A model generated the notes under the pieces. It was given only the letters and a program-made list of their open reading frames with translations, made no database searches and had not been told where the DNA came from. A DNA stretch of 36,007 nt from Eubacterium sp. (GTDB lineage: Bacteria; Bacillota; Clostridia; Lachnospirales; Lachnospiraceae). The position numbers and the translations under genes are program-made. The stretch spans positions 1 to 36,007 of the forward strand of contig JAFYHN010000083.1 of the NCBI GenBank assembly GCA_017539165.1, read 5' to 3'. Of this stretch, positions 24,032 to 30,367 are shown piece after piece (position 1 is the stretch's first letter; each line of letters starts with the position of its first letter).

Positions 24032-24060
24032 AATATAATACAAAGTATTGGTTAAGTCAA
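24032..24060 (-). promoter_or_regulatory. Sigma70-type promoter (TTGACT-17-TATATT)
   Basis: TTGACT (24060-24055), 17-bp spacer, TATATT (24037-24032), directly after the capsid terminator. It gives the mobile gene transcription independent of the late capsid unit. Confidence 0.8.
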
Positions 24061-24077
24061 ACTTTTTATAAATAAAA

Positions 24078-24104
24078 AAAGACCACCTCGAAAGGTGGTC
24101 TTTT
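24078..24104 (-). terminator. Terminator after the major capsid gene
   Basis: AAAGACCACC and GGTGGTCTTT form a 10-bp stem with a short CGAAA-type loop, followed leftward by seven T. It lies 20 bases after the capsid stop. Confidence 0.9.
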
Positions 24105-24123
24105 GTATTACGCAGCTTTAAGA

Positions 24124-25581
24124 CTACTCGATAACGAACTTGAGCATAGAGTTCTCAAATGCACGGGTTCCACCGAGCTGGCATCCCATACCCTGAATAG
24201 AGTGGAGGTCATCCATAGCAAGAGGATTTGTAGCGTAGAGAGAGATGAACGAACCTGTAAGGTAAGAAGCATCCATTTCATCACGCTTGTAACCGAGCAA
24301 TGCAGTATCTTCATCGAAGTCCTGATTCTTGAGAACCTTGAATCTGTTGAACAATGTACCGGCAACATATGGACCGATTGGTTCAGCAGAGTAGCTGTTA
24401 GCAGACCAGATTTCCTTGCTGTTATAGAAGTTAGCAGAGAGAGATTCAATGATGTTCATCATCTTAGAACCTGCAACAATCCAGTTTGCACCAGAACGTG
24501 CAATGTTCTTACGAATTTCATTGCTTGCTTCAATGATAGCCTGAAGGATTGACATGTTGTGTTCAATCTGTGAAACACCGGCTGGAAGGATTGAGTTCCA
24601 TGTAGCAGAACCATCTGCACGAGCCAACATTTCATCAAACATGTTACAGCTGATTTCCTTGTTAATCAAACCACCGAGGCTTGTTGAGAGAACTTGGTCA
24701 ATATCATATCCATTGAGGACCTGCTTTGCAGCATAGAAGTCATCAAGTGAGTATGTTGAGCGAAGTCTGTAAGGATTTGCTGTGATTGTCTTTGACTTCC
24801 ATTCAAGAACAATCTGTGCTGGTTTCTGTCCTGTGATATAGCTGTCAGGTGTTGCACCCCAGTCATAGCGGTATTTGATAGAAACTTCAGCGTCAGTTGC
24901 GGCAGCATCAAGAGTGATAGAAACTTCACCAGTTGCATAATCAACAGTACCAGAAGTGATAACGTTGAGAACAGGATTGATGTTTCCTTTTCCATCATCA
25001 AGAGTAAATGCGTTAGCTGCACCTGAGATTGTAATTTCAAGTGTATTTGGAAGCATTGAACCTTCAGGAGCTGTGAATGTTACATCTGTTCCTGAAACTT
25101 CAGCGTCAGCAGCAACCTTGTTGGTTGTGTATGTGTTTTCCTTAGCCCAGTTTGTAGAACCAAGCAATGCAGTACCCTTTGTGATACCGTTGCGGTCTTC
25201 ATTAGCAGTAATCTGTGGATAGAAGATTGGTGATTCTTTTGTTGGCATTGGCTGAACACCACAAACTTCTGTATAAGCGAAGTTTGGAATCAGGATTGAG
25301 TAAAGGTTGTAAAGAATAGCAATTGGGTTGTCTACCTTTGAAATATCAGAGATAGCAGACTTGATTGCTTCCTTTGATTTACCTTTACTAACCATTACGT
25401 TAGTAACCTGCTGAAGAGAGTTCTTGAGAACAGCTTCCTTTTCCTTAGACATCTTTGTTCCCCAGCGTTTTGCATATGCATCTCTTGACTGAGCAATGAG
25501 ATTATTGTGCAAAGGGTCAACTGAAGAATTAATCTGTGTCATTGTCGAGTTGAGTTTAGCCTGTGCTTCTTCTCGTGTCAT
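24124..25581 (-). CDS. Major capsid protein, T4 gp23-like (HK97 fold)
   Basis: 485 residues, close to T4 gp23 (521). Residues 1-75 are a charged, helical N-terminal part like the removable delta domain, ending in EAIKS-A (71-76), the motif shared with the modular proteins. IAILYNLYSILIPNFAYTEV and VQPM (about 87-112) match the gp23 'q.. GVQPM' start of the mature fold. Residues about 150-245 are an Ig-like insertion (TLEITISGAANAF ... GTVDYATGEVSITL). The C-terminal half has GANWIVAGSKMMNII and FISLYATNPLAMDD, as in gp23. It forms the capsid lattice. Strong AAGGAG site and a long structured leader with tandem late-type promoters; it is separately terminated, as suits a very abundant protein. 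Confidence 0.87.
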   Translation of the reverse strand: MTREEAQAKLNSTMTQINSSVDPLHNNLIAQSRDAYAKRWGTKMSKEKEAVLKNSLQQVTNVMVSKGKSKEAIKSAISDISKVDNPIAILYNLYSILIPNFAYTEVCGVQPMPTKESPIFYPQITANEDRNGITKGTALLGSTNWAKENTYTTNKVAADAEVSGTDVTFTAPEGSMLPNTLEITISGAANAFTLDDGKGNINPVLNVITSGTVDYATGEVSITLDAAATDAEVSIKYRYDWGATPDSYITGQKPAQIVLEWKSKTITANPYRLRSTYSLDDFYAAKQVLNGYDIDQVLSTSLGGLINKEISCNMFDEMLARADGSATWNSILPAGVSQIEHNMSILQAIIEASNEIRKNIARSGANWIVAGSKMMNIIESLSANFYNSKEIWSANSYSAEPIGPYVAGTLFNRFKVLKNQDFDEDTALLGYKRDEMDASYLTGSFISLYATNPLAMDDLHSIQGMGCQLGGTRAFENSMLKFVIE

Positions 25582-25622
25582 AATTTTATTCTCCTTATAG
25601 CAAAGAGTGATAATTTGTTTCC

Positions 25623-25705
25623 TACCACCCTTGCCCTAACAATTCGGAACTTAGTGGTATTTTATAAAGTGCAGAAAGATTAACAATCTCCCGGTAATGC
25701 ACTTT
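25623..25705 (-). promoter_or_regulatory. Structured 5' leader of the capsid mRNA
   Basis: Two hairpins lie between the late-type promoters and the capsid ATG: AAAGTGCA (25666-25673) with TGCACTTT (25698-25705), enclosing an inner AGATT/AATCT pair, and TACCAC (25623-25628) with GTGGTA (25654-25659). The stretch 25582-25764 holds no gene. The first hairpin could partly terminate the transcript from 25765-26847, or stabilise the capsid message. Confidence 0.55.
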
Positions 25706-25716
25706 TTCTTTTATAC

Positions 25717-25757
25717 AGAAATATATAAAGTTTCTGCATCAATTACTAAATATATAA
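25717..25757 (-). promoter_or_regulatory. Tandem late-type promoters of the capsid gene
   Basis: Two TTATATATTT cores in the sense direction, at 25719-25728 and 25748-25757, 29 bases apart. The nearer one has a TATAAAAG run after it. It is the only place in the window with two copies. Confidence 0.6.
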
Positions 25758-25764
25758 ATATTGA

Positions 25765-26847
25765 TTACATCATTCTGTCATCTTCAAGATAATCAATCAA
25801 AGCCTGACCACCATCAAGAAGAAGTTCAAACTTAATTGTGCCAAGAAGCTGTTCATCACCATTTTCAGATTCCCAGTTAGCAAAATCAACAACATACTCT
25901 GCTGGTTGATAACTATTATCATGGCTTATCATATAATCACCATTTGATGTTTCAGCAAAATCTTTACACATCTGCTTAAATTCATTCAGTGAGATAGGGG
26001 TGTCATCACCTTCATAATCACGGAAATAATCACAATCAATATATACAAGTCTTACATAAATATTTGGTGTATTGTTATGAATTTCAGCAATCTGCATTTC
26101 TGACTTAATAGCCTTTCTTCCTGACTTCACGGATTTACGGGCAGCTGTAATATCAGCACCTTCATCTTTGGCTCTTTCATCTGCTGTCTTCTTCTTGCGT
26201 TTACCATGACAGCCTGATTCAATAGGACCGGTAAGACCAACATAATCCCGGATTGTTTCCTCATCAAACCATATAAGGTCATTCAGTTCAGTCATTGTAG
26301 GAACAGTCTCACCTGTGTCATTAAGCAGCATTTCACACACATTGAGAATCTGGTCAGGGTCTGCACCATCTTCAACCATTCTCTTGAAATTACTCAGACC
26401 ACCAGACCACAGAAGGTCGTAGAGTTCTTCACCACTTATATCATCCTGAATGAGCATTGATTGAATTGGTTTTCTCTTATTGACTTTACGAGATGATGTA
26501 ACCAGCTTGCCATTTTCAACTTCTTTGATAATTTGTGGGGCTTCTTTATTAAACCAATCAGCGTCAGATTCACTTGGATTTGAAACTTCAGTATCCCACA
26601 CATCTCCTGTTTCAGGATTATATGGCATGATGAAATCCCAAGCATATTCACTCATAGCAGAGTTGCCTGCAAGTACACCGAGTTTTGCACAAACAGTATC
26701 TTCATCAAAACCTTCTCCCATGCCGATTGCAAGGCAAAGTTCATCACCATTATCAAAAGTATATACTGATTTATGCCAAGTAGATTCCGGACTTGCAGAA
26801 ACAACTTCTACACCTTTCCTAATATCCTGTGGGGTTATCTTATTCAT
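25765..26847 (-). CDS. Modular protein with SRK/PIQS-type linkers
   Basis: 360 residues from ATG 26847 (MNKITPQDIRKG), 7 bases after TTTGGAG; an ATG 12 bases earlier contains that ribosome site and is unlikely. Linkers: SSRKVNKRKPIQSM (118-131) and a double ARKSVKSGRKAIKSE (236-250), with a weaker PIESG (208-212) before a Lys-rich stretch. Three blocks result: 1-117, about 132-207 (helical, 'ISGEELYDLLWSGGLSNFKR'-type ankyrin-like rhythm), and 251-360 (alpha/beta). No enzyme motif recognised. It is transcribed just before the capsid gene from its own late-type promoter, supporting a role in the head. Confidence 0.78.
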   Translation of the reverse strand: MNKITPQDIRKGVEVVSASPESTWHKSVYTFDNGDELCLAIGMGEGFDEDTVCAKLGVLAGNSAMSEYAWDFIMPYNPETGDVWDTEVSNPSESDADWFNKEAPQIIKEVENGKLVTSSRKVNKRKPIQSMLIQDDISGEELYDLLWSGGLSNFKRMVEDGADPDQILNVCEMLLNDTGETVPTMTELNDLIWFDEETIRDYVGLTGPIESGCHGKRKKKTADERAKDEGADITAARKSVKSGRKAIKSEMQIAEIHNNTPNIYVRLVYIDCDYFRDYEGDDTPISLNEFKQMCKDFAETSNGDYMISHDNSYQPAEYVVDFANWESENGDEQLLGTIKFELLLDGGQALIDYLEDDRMM

Positions 26848-26875
26848 AATGTTCTCCAAATAAAAATAGATTTAT

Positions 26876-26892
26876 AATAAATATATAAAGAA
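26876..26892 (-). promoter_or_regulatory. Late-type promoter
   Basis: TTATATATTT core in the sense direction (26879-26888) followed by ATTATAAA; 31 bases before ATG 26847, directly after a terminator. Confidence 0.6.
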
Positions 26893-26904
26893 CATTATGT
26901 TAAA

Positions 26905-26934
26905 TAAAAAACCCACAGCCTTTCAGCTGCGGGT
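26905..26934 (-). terminator. Rho-independent terminator
   Basis: ACCCACAGC (26911-26919) and GCTGCGGGT (26926-26934) pair with one G-T wobble around TTTCA-type loop; a T-rich run follows leftward. It ends the gene at 26945-27664, 11 bases after the stop. Confidence 0.85.
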
Positions 26935-26944
26935 CCTTAAAATC

Positions 26945-27664
26945 TTAAACAAAAACTTCTCCATAACTCCATCGTCTGTGCCTTTCACCATAACTCATTG
27001 GTCTACATCTCAGGTAGTCATAGCCTGACAGAATCCCGGCAAGTGAAGAAGTAAGGCTGTCGTCACTATCAGGGAAACCGATGTCGTAGGTAAATCTATG
27101 CCGTTTATTCTTCAGTTCAGTAAAGTATGGTTCACTCCTGTCATTTACCTTTACATTGCTTGATGAATGTTCAGGGTCAGATACAATATTTCCTGTCCGG
27201 TCATAATAGGTAGGAACTCCATTAGGTTCACATACAAGAACTGAATCCTGATTGTACTTGCCGCACATACTGATTGCAAATGATTTCAATTCTTCAAAAT
27301 CACCACTGTTTCCATGATTATCATAATTGAAGATTACAAAACTTGCCTCAAGAACTTCACCATTGTCATCTTCAACATAACCACCATAAACAGGCATATA
27401 TGAATAACCAGCAGACTTGATGTCCAAAGCGAGCTGCTTTGTCCTTGCATTATTCTCAGCATGAGTTTTATCTCCACGACAAGCAGAAACAATGCAATAA
27501 CCTTTCTCAGCATGTTTACCTTTAATGAGGTCATACATACGGATATTTGACTGTATCATTTTTCCGATAGAAATATATCTGTCATTTACAATACATTTGG
27601 AAATGTCTGGTTTATCATTAAGAATCTGATTTATGCTTCTGTCATTTCTTTCATTATGATTCAT
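26945..27664 (-). CDS. Unknown protein with a conserved-looking core
   Basis: 239 residues, soluble. The middle, KGYCIVSACRGDKTHAENNA, then LALDIKSAGYSYMPVYGGYVE and SFVIFNYD, reads as an alpha/beta domain; the arrangement is reminiscent of DUF3293-type proteins, a weak resemblance only. The C-terminus is Arg/Tyr-rich (RPMSYGERHRRWSYGE). ATG 27664 is 2 bases after the truncated Dam-like gene, and the ribosome site (AGAGAGGTG) lies in that gene's last codons. Co-transcription with, or a promoter inside, the methylase gene is likely. Confidence 0.7.
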   Translation of the reverse strand: MNHNERNDRSINQILNDKPDISKCIVNDRYISIGKMIQSNIRMYDLIKGKHAEKGYCIVSACRGDKTHAENNARTKQLALDIKSAGYSYMPVYGGYVEDDNGEVLEASFVIFNYDNHGNSGDFEELKSFAISMCGKYNQDSVLVCEPNGVPTYYDRTGNIVSDPEHSSSNVKVNDRSEPYFTELKNKRHRFTYDIGFPDSDDSLTSSLAGILSGYDYLRCRPMSYGERHRRWSYGEVFV

Positions 27665-27666
27665 AA

Positions 27667-28269
27667 TTACACCTCTCTAAATATATAATAAGGAATGTCC
27701 ATATAAACAAAACTGTTGTCATCAAATTCGGTAAAATAATCATAAGACTTATTAAATATATTTACTCTCTCTCCACCAAAGAACTCACACATATCTTTTA
27801 TAGGCTTTTCACATTCTTTCTTAAAATAGCCATTACCGGCAGGCATATTAAATTTGCCATTATTAAACCTGAACTGATTACAGAATGAATAAAATGTAAG
27901 AAAATAATAACCCAAAGGTGAAGGGTTGCTGTTCATATAATCCCGGCATTTGTTATATGGTTCTTTGTTCTTTTCTACAAAAACAGAACGTCTGGTTTCA
28001 TCACAGGTAAAACCGAATTTCTGCTGATTCTCCCAGCAATATGAAATAATCTCATCTGCTGATTTATTCTTGAACATATCGTAAAGACTATAAAGATGTC
28101 CGCTAAGGTCGTTGATTACATATTTATCAGCCTTTACATTAAGTGAAACCACAGCACTGCCACCAAACAGTTCATAGAAAGTTCCTATATTTCTTGGAAA
28201 ATATGGTTTTATTTGAGACAAAAGAAGATATTTACTTCCCATATAATGTATGGCTGATTTCTTGTACAT
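27667..28269 (-). CDS. Dam-like N6-adenine methylase, truncated after motif IV
   Basis: 200 residues, shorter than Dam/D12-class enzymes (about 270). Motif X (SAIHYMGSKYLLLSQIKPYF, 5-24), motif I (FYELFGGSAVVSLNV, 31-45) and an acidic ND (53-54) are intact, so cofactor binding is plausible. The catalytic DPPY is replaced by DIPYY at 191-195, and the chain stops five residues later (IFREV), so the final part of the fold is missing. It may be inactive, a remnant, or a cofactor-binding regulator. The cut coincides with a TTATATATTT element and the next gene's ribosome site. No ribosome site precedes ATG 28269. Confidence 0.8.
   Translation of the reverse strand: MYKKSAIHYMGSKYLLLSQIKPYFPRNIGTFYELFGGSAVVSLNVKADKYVINDLSGHLYSLYDMFKNKSADEIISYCWENQQKFGFTCDETRRSVFVEKNKEPYNKCRDYMNSNPSPLGYYFLTFYSFCNQFRFNNGKFNMPAGNGYFKKECEKPIKDMCEFFGGERVNIFNKSYDYFTEFDDNSFVYMDIPYYIFREV
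27679..27688 (-). promoter_or_regulatory. Late-type element inside the methylase end
   Basis: TTATATATTT in the sense direction, encoding the YIF of the methylase tail and lying 15 bases before the next ATG (27664), with AGAGAGGTG between. Confidence 0.45.
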
Positions 28270-28286
28270 ATTTTAATAATAGAAAA

Positions 28287-28310
28287 AGCCGGGATTTCAT
28301 TCTCCCGGCT
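28287..28310 (-). terminator. Rho-independent terminator
   Basis: AGCCGGGA (28287-28294) and TCCCGGCT (28303-28310) form an 8-bp GC-rich stem followed leftward by TTTTT. It ends the 28332-30356 gene. Confidence 0.88.
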
Positions 28311-28331
28311 TCATAAAAGTTTCATCAGATT

Positions 28332-30356
28332 CTAGCAGCAAAAGAACAGGTTAGAATTTCTTGCTGTAATTACATAAAGATTTCCATTGTCATCTTTGAG
28401 CAAAGCACCATTCATTCCATAAGTACCTTTAGATACAGCAATTTTAGTCAATGGTTTAATCTCCATAATCTGTTCCTGTGACCAGTTTGTAATATCTGTA
28501 GCAATACCATCTCTTGCCATATCTTTAAGCTGTTTCTGTGAATAACCTGACTTGATTGGTTTACGACTACTTTGAATATTATACATTCTTTCAATTTCAG
28601 CCTTACTTCCAGCTTCAAAACCATGTTGTTTAAGCCATTCTCTTACATGGCGAATAGTTGTCTGGGAATAAGACCAGTCAGGATAAAGCACCGGTTCACC
28701 ATTTATAATCTCTGCAACTAATGTACCATATGAATAAAGTTTATCATCTTCAGTTTCAGCTTTATTATAAAAACTTGCACGTGAATCATATTCAGGTTTC
28801 AAATAACCACGAGCCATTGATTGAATTGGTTTTCTGCTGTTATCAATTCTCTTATACCAAGTTTCACCATTACTGAATCTTGCTGATACTCCAAGTTTCA
28901 TCCAGCCATATTCTGAACAAAGTTTGTTCAGGAAGTCATTTATTTTACCTACCCATTCATTCTGTACTCTTTCTTCAACTTCCTTAACAACCCGGTCATA
29001 ATCAGCTTGGTCTTCAGCATATTCAAAGTCATCAAGCAGACCCTCATCATTTGCAATTTCTTCAGGGTCGAAGTAAAGATTATCATCGGTAAATATCTGC
29101 ATACCATCATAATAACCACCGCCTATTCCTACAAAGAATGGCTGGTCATAACCAGCATCTCGACTATCATATCTCATACGGTGAATATCAAAATCAGAAA
29201 GTTCTATTCCCATTTCATCGGCGAGACTTTTAGCTTCATCATAAGCATCTTCATAATACCAAGATTCAGCATCATAATCCCGTTCATCTGTTTCTTCACC
29301 AGTTTCTTCATCAACAACATATGCTGTTCCATCAAAAACTACTAATGGGAAATCTGCACTTGCTCGGTTATCTGCAAAATTAGATGTTCCTGACTTAATG
29401 TATTTTCCTGATTTTATAGGTCTCATAATTTTCATGTTTGTTCTCCTGTTTGAATTAATATTAAAACCAATATATTTATAAATATCATCAAAAACAATAT
29501 CATAAAGATATGACCAGCAGCGTTTGTCTGAAAAATAATTTTCAGGAACAAGTTTCTTAATATAAGATTTAAGTTCCTGTGGTTCAAGGTTAAAGTCAAA
29601 AGGAAGGTCTATCAATTTTACTGTAATATTATCCAACTCATCATTGAGTTTTATATTACCAGCATTATCATAAATTTCTTCTTCATTTGCTTTCTTGACA
29701 AGTTCAGCAGCTTTCAGAATAGCCTTATCAAACATATCCTGTGTCTTACTTGATTTAATAACCTTACTTTTCTTAGATGAATTTATATTCTCACTTCCAT
29801 TCCAAAGATAATCAGGATTAACTATAACATCGAACCTGTTTCCAATAGATGGATTTATTCCCCAGATGAAACTGTCTGAATTAAGCGGCATGTCATCTAC
29901 CCAGTAAGAATTAAAGCCGCTTGGTTCCTCTTCTTCAGGATAAAGGTCGAAAGCAAATCCGTTTGGAATAGGATATGCCGGTGTGTTTGACGGAATTTCT
30001 TTACTGATGTCTTCTGCCAGTTCACTCAGACCTCTCTTATAAAGAGAAAGTGTATAGCCAAAATCATGCTGGAAAGTATCATCTGAACAGGTTGCTATGA
30101 ATTCTTCATCAGTATCACAATGATAGGTATCATAAACATCATACCCGTTATCAGGATATTCTTTCTCAAGATATTTAAGCCAGTTATTAAATCCGGCACG
30201 GGTATAAACAGTTCCATCTTCATCAGCGATAAGCAGAGGTTCTGTGAAACTTATGCCTGTGTCTGTCATCTGGCTTTCAACATCATCCATATCTTTATCA
30301 TGATATTCCCAGCTGCCATGTGCTGATTTAATAAACTTTGATGATTTAATTTTCAT
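28332..30356 (-). CDS. Modular protein, apparent fusion of two genes
   Basis: 674 residues. It begins MKIKSSKFIKSAHGS, with the shared cleavage motif right at the N-terminus. Further motifs: SKVIKSS (197-203), MRPIKSGKYIKSG (311-323), NSRKPIQSM (506-514) and SSRKPIKSG (596-604). At residue 308 an internal Met is preceded by a perfect ribosome site encoded in NRRTN, and the sequence after it looks like a second gene's N-terminus, so two proteins may have been joined. Blocks are acidic and aromatic, and no enzyme is recognised. AAAGGAGAACAAC before the first ATG. Inferred late polyprotein; it is followed by a terminator. Confidence 0.8.
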   Translation of the reverse strand: MKIKSSKFIKSAHGSWEYHDKDMDDVESQMTDTGISFTEPLLIADEDGTVYTRAGFNNWLKYLEKEYPDNGYDVYDTYHCDTDEEFIATCSDDTFQHDFGYTLSLYKRGLSELAEDISKEIPSNTPAYPIPNGFAFDLYPEEEEPSGFNSYWVDDMPLNSDSFIWGINPSIGNRFDVIVNPDYLWNGSENINSSKKSKVIKSSKTQDMFDKAILKAAELVKKANEEEIYDNAGNIKLNDELDNITVKLIDLPFDFNLEPQELKSYIKKLVPENYFSDKRCWSYLYDIVFDDIYKYIGFNINSNRRTNMKIMRPIKSGKYIKSGTSNFADNRASADFPLVVFDGTAYVVDEETGEETDERDYDAESWYYEDAYDEAKSLADEMGIELSDFDIHRMRYDSRDAGYDQPFFVGIGGGYYDGMQIFTDDNLYFDPEEIANDEGLLDDFEYAEDQADYDRVVKEVEERVQNEWVGKINDFLNKLCSEYGWMKLGVSARFSNGETWYKRIDNSRKPIQSMARGYLKPEYDSRASFYNKAETEDDKLYSYGTLVAEIINGEPVLYPDWSYSQTTIRHVREWLKQHGFEAGSKAEIERMYNIQSSRKPIKSGYSQKQLKDMARDGIATDITNWSQEQIMEIKPLTKIAVSKGTYGMNGALLKDDNGNLYVITARNSNLFFCC
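29433..29447 (-). promoter_or_regulatory. Internal ribosome binding site and start codon
   Basis: AGGAGAA (29447-29441) lies 5 bases before an in-frame ATG at 29435, inside the 28332-30356 gene. Nearly the same sequence (AAAGGAGAACAACATG) starts the whole gene. It could give a 367-residue second product beginning MKIMRPIKSGKYIKSG. Confidence 0.7.
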
Positions 30357-30367
30357 GTTGTTCTCCT

